Shown here one piece after another: positions 15,046 through 29,739 of a stretch of 64,000 bases of DNA. Source of the stretch: Streptomyces sp. NBC_00178. Its GTDB lineage: Bacteria > Actinomycetota > Actinomycetes > Streptomycetales > Streptomycetaceae. The position numbers and the translations under genes are program-made. Position 1 is the first letter of the stretch. Each line of letters begins with the position of its first letter. Under the pieces are notes generated by a model that made no database searches, was not told the origin of the DNA, and saw only the letters and a list, made by a program, of their open reading frames with translations. The stretch spans positions 4,369,501 through 4,433,500 of the forward strand of contig NZ_CP108143.1 in assembly GCF_036206005.1 (NCBI RefSeq). The letters run 5' to 3'.

Positions 15046-18000
15046 TTGGCCGCCTCGCGCAACGCCTCGACCTCGAATACGAACAACGGTGCCAGCACCG
15101 CCCCGCTGCGCATCTCTTTTGCAAAGATCAAGGAGCCCCTCGAGGTTCCGAACCTCCTCGCGCTGCAGACCGAGAGCTTTGACTGGCTCCTCGGCAACGC
15201 CGCCTGGAAGGCTCGCGTCGAGGCAGCTCTGGACAGTGGACAGGACGTCCCCACCAAGTCCGGCCTGGAGGAGATCTTCGAGGAGATCTCACCGATCGAG
15301 GACTTCTCCGGGTCGATGTCGCTGACGTTCCGCGACCACCGCTTCGAGCCCCCGAAGAACTCGATCGACGAGTGCAAGGAGCGCGACTTCACGTTCGCCG
15401 CCCCGCTCTTCGTCACGGCCGAGTTCACCAACAACGAGACCGGCGAGATCAAGTCCCAGACGGTCTTCATGGGCGACTTCCCGCTCATGACCAACAAGGG
15501 CACCTTCGTCATCAACGGCACCGAGCGTGTCGTCGTGTCGCAGCTCGTCCGCTCGCCGGGTGTCTACTTCGACTCCTCCATCGACAAGACGTCCGACAAG
15601 GACATCTTCTCCGCCAAGATCATCCCGTCCCGGGGTGCCTGGCTGGAGATGGAGATCGACAAGCGCGACATGGTCGGTGTCCGCATCGACCGCAAGCGCA
15701 AGCAGTCCGTCACCGTCCTCCTGAAGGCTCTCGGCTGGACCACCGAGCAGATCCTCGAGGAGTTCGGCGAGTACGAGTCGATGCGCGCCACCCTGGAGAA
15801 GGACCACACCCAGGGCCAGGACGACGCGCTGCTCGACATCTACCGCAAGCTGCGTCCGGGCGAGCCGCCCACCCGCGAGGCTGCTCAGACGCTGCTCGAG
15901 AACCTCTACTTCAACCCGAAGCGCTACGACCTCGCGAAGGTCGGCCGCTACAAGGTGAACAAGAAGCTCGGCGCCGACGAGCCGCTCGACGCCGGTGTGC
16001 TCACCAGCGACGACATCATCGCCACCATCAAGTACCTGGTGAAGCTCCACGCCGGTGAGCTCGAGACCGTCGGTGAGTCCGGCCGGACGATCGTCGTCGA
16101 GACCGACGACATCGACCACTTCGGCAACCGTCGTCTGCGCAACGTCGGCGAGCTGATCCAGAACCAGGTCCGCACGGGTCTCGCCCGTATGGAGCGCGTC
16201 GTGCGTGAGCGCATGACGACCCAGGACGTCGAGGCGATCACGCCGCAGACCCTGATCAACATCCGGCCGGTCGTCGCCTCCATCAAGGAGTTCTTCGGCA
16301 CCAGCCAGCTGTCGCAGTTCATGGACCAGAACAACCCGCTGTCGGGTCTCACCCACAAGCGCCGTCTGTCGGCGCTCGGCCCGGGTGGTCTGTCCCGTGA
16401 GCGGGCCGGCTTCGAGGTCCGAGACGTGCACCCGTCCCACTACGGACGCATGTGCCCGATCGAGACCCCTGAAGGCCCGAACATCGGTCTGATCGGTTCG
16501 CTCGCCTCGTACGGCCGCGTCAACGCGTTCGGCTTCATCGAGACGCCGTACCGCAAGGTCGTCGACGGCCAGGTCACCGACGAGGTCGACTACATCACCG
16601 CCGACGAGGAAGACCGCTTCGTGATCGCCCAGGCGAACGCGACGCTCTCCGAGGACATGCGGTTCACCGAGCCGCGCGTCCTGGTCCGCCGTCGTGGCGG
16701 AGAGGTCGACTACATCCCCGGTGACGACGTCGACTACATGGACGTCTCGCCGCGCCAGATGGTGTCCGTCGCCACCGCGATGATCCCGTTCCTGGAGCAC
16801 GACGACGCCAACCGTGCCCTCATGGGCGCGAACATGATGCGTCAGGCGGTGCCGCTCATCAAGTCCGAGGCGCCGCTCGTCGGCACGGGCATGGAGTACC
16901 GCTGCGCCACCGACGCCGGTGACGTGCTCAAGGCCGAGAAGGACGGTGTGGTCCAGGAGGTCTCCGCGGACTACATCACCGTCACCAACGACGACGGCAC
17001 GTACACCACGTACCGCATCGCCAAGTTCTCGCGCTCCAACCAGGGCACCTCGGTCAACCAGAAGGTCGTCGTCTCCGAGGGCGACCGCGTCATCGAGGGC
17101 CAGGTCCTCGCCGACGGGCCGGCCACCGAGAACGGTGAGATGGCGCTGGGCAAGAACCTGCTCGTGGCGTTCATGCCGTGGGAGGGTCACAACTACGAGG
17201 ACGCGATCATCCTGTCGCAGCGCCTCGTGCAGGACGACGTCCTCTCCTCGATCCACATCGAGGAGCACGAGGTCGACGCCCGTGACACCAAGCTCGGCCC
17301 GGAGGAGATCACCCGGGACATCCCGAACGTCTCCGAGGAGGTCCTCGCCGACCTCGACGAGCGCGGCATCATCCGTATCGGTGCCGAGGTCGTCGCCGGC
17401 GACATCCTCGTCGGCAAGGTCACGCCCAAGGGTGAGACCGAGCTGACCCCGGAGGAGCGTCTGCTCCGCGCGATCTTCGGTGAGAAGGCGCGCGAGGTCC
17501 GTGACACCTCGCTCAAGGTCCCGCACGGCGAGATCGGCAAGGTCATCGGCGTCCGCGTCTTCGACCGCGAAGAGGGCGACGAGCTGCCGCCGGGCGTGAA
17601 CCAGCTGGTCCGCGTCTACGTCGCGCAGAAGCGCAAGATCACCGATGGTGACAAGCTCGCCGGCCGTCACGGCAACAAGGGCGTCATCTCGAAGATCCTC
17701 CCGATCGAGGACATGCCGTTCCTTGAGGACGGCACCCCGGTCGACATCATCCTCAACCCGCTGGGTGTCCCGTCCCGAATGAACCCGGGACAGGTCCTGG
17801 AGATCCACCTCGGCTGGCTCGCCAGCCGCGGATGGGACGTCTCCGGCCTCGGTGACGAGTGGGCCCAGCGCCTGCAGGCCATCGGTGCCGACCAGGTCGC
17901 CCCCGGCACCAACGTCGCGACCCCGGTCTTCGACGGTGCCCGTGAGGACGAGATCACCGGCCTCTTCAAGGCCACGATCCCGAACCGCGACGGCGACCGG

Positions 18001-18531
18001 CTGGTCCAGCCCTCGGGCAAGGCCCAGCTGTTCGACGGCCGCTCCGGCGAGCCGTTCCCGGACCCGGTCTCGGTCGGGTACATGTACATCCTCAAGCTGC
18101 ACCACCTGGTCGACGACAAGCTCCACGCGCGTTCGACCGGCCCGTACTCCATGATCACGCAGCAGCCGCTGGGTGGTAAGGCGCAGTTCGGTGGGCAGCG
18201 ATTCGGTGAGATGGAGGTGTGGGCTCTTGAGGCTTACGGCGCCGCATACGCCCTCCAGGAACTGCTGACGATCAAGTCCGACGACGTCACCGGCCGCGTG
18301 AAGGTCTACGAGGCGATCGTCAAGGGCGAGAACATCCCCGAGCCGGGCATTCCCGAGTCCTTCAAGGTGCTCATCAAGGAAATGCAGTCGCTCTGCCTCA
18401 ACGTGGAGGTGCTGTCCTCGGACGGCATGTCCATCGAGATGCGCGACACGGACGAGGACGTCTTCCGCGCGGCGGAGGAGCTCGGTATCGACCTGTCCCG
18501 GCGAGAGCCGAGCAGCGTCGAAGAGGTCTGA
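15046..18531 (+). CDS. rpoB: DNA-directed RNA polymerase subunit beta
   Basis: 1161 aa from a TTG codon (TTGGCCGCCTCG) with GGAAGG upstream; this start gives the S. coelicolor length, while the frame is open further up. Beta forms half of the RNAP active cleft. The rifampicin region is wild type: Q424, D427, S433, H437, R440 and S442 in the SQFMDQNNP...THKRRLSALG block. GREDD-like EDAIILS and the GRHGNKGV catalytic segments and the C-terminal GGKAQFGGQRFGEMEVWALEAYGA block are intact. Co-transcribed with rpoC, 129 nt downstream. Confidence 0.98.
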   Translation: MAASRNASTSNTNNGASTAPLRISFAKIKEPLEVPNLLALQTESFDWLLGNAAWKARVEAALDSGQDVPTKSGLEEIFEEISPIEDFSGSMSLTFRDHRFEPPKNSIDECKERDFTFAAPLFVTAEFTNNETGEIKSQTVFMGDFPLMTNKGTFVINGTERVVVSQLVRSPGVYFDSSIDKTSDKDIFSAKIIPSRGAWLEMEIDKRDMVGVRIDRKRKQSVTVLLKALGWTTEQILEEFGEYESMRATLEKDHTQGQDDALLDIYRKLRPGEPPTREAAQTLLENLYFNPKRYDLAKVGRYKVNKKLGADEPLDAGVLTSDDIIATIKYLVKLHAGELETVGESGRTIVVETDDIDHFGNRRLRNVGELIQNQVRTGLARMERVVRERMTTQDVEAITPQTLINIRPVVASIKEFFGTSQLSQFMDQNNPLSGLTHKRRLSALGPGGLSRERAGFEVRDVHPSHYGRMCPIETPEGPNIGLIGSLASYGRVNAFGFIETPYRKVVDGQVTDEVDYITADEEDRFVIAQANATLSEDMRFTEPRVLVRRRGGEVDYIPGDDVDYMDVSPRQMVSVATAMIPFLEHDDANRALMGANMMRQAVPLIKSEAPLVGTGMEYRCATDAGDVLKAEKDGVVQEVSADYITVTNDDGTYTTYRIAKFSRSNQGTSVNQKVVVSEGDRVIEGQVLADGPATENGEMALGKNLLVAFMPWEGHNYEDAIILSQRLVQDDVLSSIHIEEHEVDARDTKLGPEEITRDIPNVSEEVLADLDERGIIRIGAEVVAGDILVGKVTPKGETELTPEERLLRAIFGEKAREVRDTSLKVPHGEIGKVIGVRVFDREEGDELPPGVNQLVRVYVAQKRKITDGDKLAGRHGNKGVISKILPIEDMPFLEDGTPVDIILNPLGVPSRMNPGQVLEIHLGWLASRGWDVSGLGDEWAQRLQAIGADQVAPGTNVATPVFDGAREDEITGLFKATIPNRDGDRLVQPSGKAQLFDGRSGEPFPDPVSVGYMYILKLHHLVDDKLHARSTGPYSMITQQPLGGKAQFGGQRFGEMEVWALEAYGAAYALQELLTIKSDDVTGRVKVYEAIVKGENIPEPGIPESFKVLIKEMQSLCLNVEVLSSDGMSIEMRDTDEDVFRAAEELGIDLSRREPSSVEEV

Positions 18532-18538
18532 CGGGTTG

Positions 18539-18567
18539 GCCGGCCGGATCCCAGTGATCCGGCCGGC
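18539..18567 (+). other. perfect hairpin in the rpoB-rpoC gap
   Basis: 12-bp stem GCCGGCCGGATC/GATCCGGCCGGC with a 5-nt loop, beginning 7 nt after the rpoB stop. There is no T run, so it is more likely an RNA-processing or stability element than a terminator. Confidence 0.8.
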
Positions 18568-18660
18568 TCTCCCCGGACCCGTTCAGACCATTGCTGAAGT
18601 GCCCCGTTTTCTCGCATGACGCGAGGGGGCTCGAACCCCCGAAAGAGGGATTGACGACAA

Positions 18661-22560
<3,900 letters not shown>

Positions 22561-22578
22561 GCGAGTCGCTTGATACGA

Positions 22579-22623
22579 CCGAAGGGCGGTCACCCCGTTG
22601 CGTACGGGGTGACCGCCCTTCGG
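22579..22623 (+). terminator. terminator after rpoC
   Basis: 20-bp perfect stem beginning CCGAAGGGCGGTCACCCC with loop TGCGT. The outer 16 bases match those of the hairpin after rplL except for one base. No T tract. Confidence 0.88.
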
Positions 22624-22838
22624 CGTGCCGGCGCGTCCGTCGCGGTGAGGTCGGTCACCCGGGGTCACGGGGATCCCCGGTCCGCCGTCGGCCCGATGCT
22701 GCGGTCCGGAGCATCCCAGATGTCGTTTATGCTGGTCAGAGAGGCTGTGCCGGCAGTGGTGCCGACGCCGTGGACGTCCTGGTGGCCGGGTGGGTCCGCA
22801 CCTCGGGCTCCGGGGCCCGGGGGTGGGCAGCATTTGTT

Positions 22839-22867
22839 TTGACCCAGCTCCGTGAGGTAGGTACGCT
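22839..22867 (+). promoter_or_regulatory. rpsL (str operon) promoter
   Basis: TTGACC (22839-22844), 17-nt spacer, TACGCT (22862-22867). Near-consensus HrdB promoter; start expected near 22874, leader about 188 nt. In the rest of the 501-nt rpoC-rpsL gap (22624-22838) I see no gene. Confidence 0.75.
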
Positions 22868-22986
22868 CAAGCCTTGTGCCTGGGGTGTGCCTGGGCTCGG
22901 GTGCGTGTCCTCAACCGCACGGCGAGTCCGTAAGTGGCCACCGCAATCTGTGTCTCCTCTGCGTCACCGCAGGGGCGTGCAGTATT

Positions 22987-23013
22987 CGACACACCCGACC
23001 GCGTGGGTCGGAG
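22987..23013 (+). promoter_or_regulatory. conserved leader hairpin upstream of rpsL
   Basis: 27-nt element containing CCCGACCGCGTGGGTCGG; CCGACC pairs with GGTCGG around loop GCGTG. The same element, 26/27 identical, occurs at 40008-40034 before rpsJ. It sits 48 nt before the rpsL start, within the mRNA leader. Confidence 0.75.
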
Positions 23014-23061
23014 AGTGTTCCAGGTTAGTTTCACGAACGGCACACAGAAACCGGAGAAGTA

Positions 23062-23433
23062 GTGCCTACGATCCAGCAGCTGGTCCGGAAGGGCCGGCAG
23101 GACAAGGTCGAGAAGAACAAGACGCCCGCGCTCGAGGGTTCGCCCCAGCGTCGTGGCGTCTGCACGCGTGTCTTCACGACCACCCCGAAGAAGCCGAACT
23201 CGGCGCTCCGCAAGGTCGCACGTGTGCGTCTGACCTCTGGTATCGAGGTCACGGCCTACATCCCGGGTGAGGGGCACAACCTGCAGGAGCACTCCATCGT
23301 GCTCGTGCGTGGTGGCCGTGTGAAGGACCTGCCGGGTGTTCGTTACAAGATCATCCGCGGTTCGCTCGACACCCAGGGTGTCAAGAACCGCAAGCAGGCC
23401 CGCAGCCGCTACGGCGCCAAGAAGGAGAAGTAA
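23062..23433 (+). CDS. rpsL: 30S ribosomal protein S12
   Basis: 123 aa from a GTG (MPTIQQLVRKGRQDKVEKNK). S12 lies at the decoding centre. The residues altered in streptomycin-resistant or antibiotic-overproducing Streptomyces mutants are wild type: K43 in TTTPKKPNS, and K88 and P91 in GGRVKDLPGV. First gene of rpsL-rpsG-fusA-tuf; rpsG starts 2 nt after the stop. Confidence 0.98.
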   Translation: MPTIQQLVRKGRQDKVEKNKTPALEGSPQRRGVCTRVFTTTPKKPNSALRKVARVRLTSGIEVTAYIPGEGHNLQEHSIVLVRGGRVKDLPGVRYKIIRGSLDTQGVKNRKQARSRYGAKKEK

Positions 23434-23435
23434 GA

Positions 23436-23906
23436 ATGCCTCGTAAGGGCCCCGCCCCGAAGCGCCCGGTCATCATCGACCCGGTCTACAGCTCTCCTCT
23501 TGTCACGTCGCTGATCAACAAGATCCTGCTCGACGGCAAGCGTTCCACCGCCGAGCGGATCGTCTACGGCGCCATGGAAGGCCTCCGCGAGAAGACCGGC
23601 GCTGACCCGGTCATCACGCTGAAGCGCGCGCTCGAGAACGTCAAGCCGTCGCTCGAGGTCAAGTCCCGCCGTGTCGGTGGCGCCACCTACCAGGTGCCGA
23701 TCGAGGTCAAGCCCGGTCGTGCCGCCACCCTCTCGCTGCGCTGGATCGTGGGTTACTCCCGCGCCCGCCGTGAGAAGACCATGACCGAGCGCCTCATGAA
23801 CGAGCTGCTCGACGCCTCCAACGGTCTTGGCGCTGCCGTCAAGAAGCGCGAGGACACCCACAAGATGGCCGAGTCCAACAAGGCCTTCGCGCACTACCGC
23901 TGGTAG
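23436..23906 (+). CDS. rpsG: 30S ribosomal protein S7
   Basis: 156 aa (MPRKGPAPKRPVIIDPVYSS). Conserved LVTSLINKILLDGKRSTAERIVY, VGGATYQVPIEV and RRWIVGYSRARREK-type helices identify S7, the head-organising protein of the 30S subunit that contacts the E-site tRNA. In E. coli it is the translational repressor of the str operon; here the shared leader hairpin upstream of rpsL is a candidate target for some regulator. GAAGGAGAAGTAAG supplies the ribosome site from within rpsL. Confidence 0.98.
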   Translation: MPRKGPAPKRPVIIDPVYSSPLVTSLINKILLDGKRSTAERIVYGAMEGLREKTGADPVITLKRALENVKPSLEVKSRRVGGATYQVPIEVKPGRAATLSLRWIVGYSRARREKTMTERLMNELLDASNGLGAAVKKREDTHKMAESNKAFAHYRW

Positions 23907-23944
23907 TCGCTCACCCCATCGAGACCGAGAGAAGATTGAGCCTT

Positions 23945-26074
<2,130 letters not shown>

Positions 26075-26093
26075 CTCTTCCGAGCTCACGCTT

Positions 26094-26099
26094 TAGGCT
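26094..26099 (+). promoter_or_regulatory. possible -10 box for tuf inside the fusA-tuf gap
   Basis: TAGGCT 20 nt after fusA, with no good -35. In other streptomycetes tuf1 is known to have its own promoter in this gap in addition to read-through; this is the only candidate I see here. Confidence 0.3.
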
Positions 26100-26232
26100 T
26101 GTCACCGGAGCCCGGTAGGGCATCCGCCGTGATGCGCAAGCAACACGGCGGATGCCCCCGGCACCGGCATTCCAGCAAAGATCACCTGGCGCCGATGAAG
26201 CAAGGCGTACAGAACCACTCAGGAGGACCCCA

Positions 26233-27426
<1,194 letters not shown>

Positions 27427-27468
27427 TCACTTGATCGTCTGACCTGGTTGCTCCGCACAGAGCACCAG

Positions 27469-27508
27469 AAGGGCCCCGCACCTCTCTCGGGAGGTGCGGG
27501 GCCCTTCG
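27469..27508 (+). terminator. terminator after tuf
   Basis: 16-bp stem AAGGGCCCCGCACCTC/GAGGTGCGGGGCCCTT with a 6-nt loop, CGCC after it. Ends the str operon. Confidence 0.9.
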
Positions 27509-27558
27509 CCGTGTCCGGGACCGGAGGCCGACCGGGGGCTGGGCGTCGGGTCACGCGC

Positions 27559-29610
27559 CTACGGCCGCCAGATCCAGGGCAGCGCGTCCGTGCCCAGCCC
27601 CGCCGCGACCGGCCGGCCGCCCTCCGCTCCGAGGTGGAGCACGGCCCCGTCCAGGGCCACGGAGCCGTGCGACCGTACGAAACGGGCGCCGCCCGTGTAC
27701 AGGTGGAGGCGGCCCTCGGCGGTGAGCCCGAGCAGGGCGGGTCCGCTCGGGGCGGACGCCGCGGCGACGGGTCCGTAGCCGTCGAAGCCCGGTAGCTCCG
27801 CCGTCTCTCCCGCGCGCACGGTGGTCAGCCCGGGGCGGGCCTCCGCACGGTAGAACAGCTCGACGGATCCGTCCGGGGCGGGCAGGGCGGCCGGGGGAGT
27901 GCCGGGCACCGGGCCGGCGTCGATCTGGGTGCGGGCGGTCAGGCCCTGGCCCGGGCCGTCCTGTGTCCAGTGGTGCACGGCGTGGTGACCGGCTCCGTAC
28001 ACATGGACGAGGCCGTCACCGTCCACCGCCACGCTGAGGCCGTCCTGGATCTCGCCGCCGCCCATGTCCCGCCAGCCGCCCCACCGGCCGTCCCGCTCGC
28101 GCACCCGGGTGCTGAGACCTTTCTCCGCGTTGCGTACGAAGAGGTGGACGCGGCCGTCCGGTGCTGTGACAGCCACCGGCACTCCGATGCGGCGGCCCTC
28201 GTCCCGGCCGGGTGAGGGGTTGCCGAGGCCGTGCCAGGCGAGGAACCCGTCTCCCGCCGCCCGCTGTTCCAGCAACACGATCTCGCGTTCGTCGTCGCCG
28301 CCGTGACCGGAGAGCGCCGCGAACCGGAGCCCGAACAGCAGCAGCCGTCCGCCGTCCGCGAGGGCACTGCCCAGCACCGGGGCGAGCGGCCCGCCGCCGA
28401 GGTCCTCGGGGGCGTCCCACATGCCGCTGCCGGCCTCTGCCTCACGCCACCGGACCAGCCGCAGGCCCAGGACGGCGTACGCGTGGAGGCGGCCCCCCGG
28501 GCTTTCGGTGAGCACCGTGCGGGGACCCGGGTAGCGGTGGTGGGTGGAGCGGACCCAGCCCTTGCGGTTGGTCAGCGGGCGGTCGCCGCCGACGTTGTAG
28601 TCGCCGCATCCGGCCGGGTTGCCGCAGTCCCAGCCGGGCGCACCGCCGTAGGGCACGAGGTGGGCGGCCTTGGGGCCGAGGACGGCGGGCGGGAGGTTCT
28701 TGGGCCAGTGCCGGTTGTAGTACCCGCGGTATGCGGCCACCGCGAACGACGGCACCTCGCCGCCCGCCGCGGTGGCCCCGGCCACCCACCGGATCAGCGC
28801 AGCCCAGGCGAAGCAGGCCGCGGCGGTGTGGTCCGCGTGGTCGGAGTAGCCCCGCTGTTCGCTGTCCCGGCGGCGCGCGGCCTCCGTGCCGCGCTGGACG
28901 TCCGGATCGGGGTCGAGGGTGTGGACCACGGTGGGCCGGTAGTGCTCCAGCAACCGCACGAGGACGTCGACGAGCCCGTCGTACGTGTACGAGCCCGGGT
29001 GGCGCACCGGTGAGCCGTCGGCCACGACGGTGCGCAGGGAGAGGCGCCGGTCCTCCCAGAGGCTGGGCAGCCCGGGCCGGTGGCGGCCGGTGTGCATGGC
29101 GGTGTCGAGGAAGACCAGGTCCACCCTGCGCCGCCCGTCGCCGAGGGTGGCGATCTCGGCGCGGTGGCGCCCGCCCAGTTCCATGACGGATGTCTCCCAG
29201 GGCGTGAACACGTCCTGTCCCAGGAGGGCCGCGTACGCCTGCCGGAGTCCCTGGCGGCGTGCGGAGGAGTAGGCGGCCTTGTCGGGTGCGGGGCGCGGGG
29301 CGCCGGGCACCTTGTTGAGGCCGTCGGCCTCGCCCGCCGTCAGATACACGCAGACCACCCGCGTCCCGGCGTCGAGGGCCTGCCGCGTGTCCGGGTTCAT
29401 GAAGTACAGGTCGTCGTCCGGGTGGGCGAGGAACTGCAGGACCAGGGCGCGGCTGCCGGTGCTGATGGGCCGGCCGGGCGCGGGGTCCGGGGCTGTGTCC
29501 GTACGGCGCGGGGGCGGCACGGAGCAGGCGCTCAGGGCGCCGAGGGCGGCCGTGATCACGACAGCGCGCCGGCGCACGCCGTTTCCGGGCAGGCCGGTTC
29601 CATCCGTCAC
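27559..29610 (-). CDS. secreted PIG-L family deacetylase with C-terminal beta-propeller-like region
   Basis: 683 aa. N-terminal RRRAVVITAALGALSAC is a signal with lipobox-like LSAC (C29); the arginines could also suit Tat export. The PIG-L/LmbE domain, about residues 53-310, carries the zinc motif AHPDDD (H63) and HADHTA. PIG-L enzymes N-deacetylate GlcNAc-type sugars (MshB in mycothiol synthesis is a relative), but the exported location argues for an extracellular glycan or glycoconjugate. From about 350 to the end, repeated blades such as GRLHAYAV and GRVHLFVRN suggest a PLL-like sugar-binding propeller. Same strand as the 508-aa gene, 129 nt upstream. Confidence 0.85.
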   Translation of the reverse strand: MTDGTGLPGNGVRRRAVVITAALGALSACSVPPPRRTDTAPDPAPGRPISTGSRALVLQFLAHPDDDLYFMNPDTRQALDAGTRVVCVYLTAGEADGLNKVPGAPRPAPDKAAYSSARRQGLRQAYAALLGQDVFTPWETSVMELGGRHRAEIATLGDGRRRVDLVFLDTAMHTGRHRPGLPSLWEDRRLSLRTVVADGSPVRHPGSYTYDGLVDVLVRLLEHYRPTVVHTLDPDPDVQRGTEAARRRDSEQRGYSDHADHTAAACFAWAALIRWVAGATAAGGEVPSFAVAAYRGYYNRHWPKNLPPAVLGPKAAHLVPYGGAPGWDCGNPAGCGDYNVGGDRPLTNRKGWVRSTHHRYPGPRTVLTESPGGRLHAYAVLGLRLVRWREAEAGSGMWDAPEDLGGGPLAPVLGSALADGGRLLLFGLRFAALSGHGGDDEREIVLLEQRAAGDGFLAWHGLGNPSPGRDEGRRIGVPVAVTAPDGRVHLFVRNAEKGLSTRVRERDGRWGGWRDMGGGEIQDGLSVAVDGDGLVHVYGAGHHAVHHWTQDGPGQGLTARTQIDAGPVPGTPPAALPAPDGSVELFYRAEARPGLTTVRAGETAELPGFDGYGPVAAASAPSGPALLGLTAEGRLHLYTGGARFVRSHGSVALDGAVLHLGAEGGRPVAAGLGTDALPWIWRP

Positions 29611-29739
29611 GCCGTGTGCTCCGTCCGTTCCCCCCGCAGCGGACGGGCAGGTGCCCAGGGCTGCGTACCGCTGTCGTGCGAGGGGGAAGACGGGTGTCCG
29701 CCCCGGCGGGTTGCCTCGGGCGGCCCGGCGGGGTGTCGG

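Noticed and set aside
16300..16380. Rifampicin-resistance mutation in rpoB
   Set aside because: The residues at the known sites (D427, S433, H437, R440, S442) are wild type.
15289..18126. A 945-codon minus-strand frame across rpoB
   Set aside because: Same cause: a mirror of codon bias in rpoB. No start signals and no recognisable domains.
18600..18640. tRNA-like piece GGCTCGAACCCCC in the rpoB-rpoC gap
   Set aside because: It resembles a T arm but there is no matching acceptor, D arm or anticodon arm around it.
23062..23433. Streptomycin-resistance mutation in rpsL
   Set aside because: K43, K88 and P91 are wild type.
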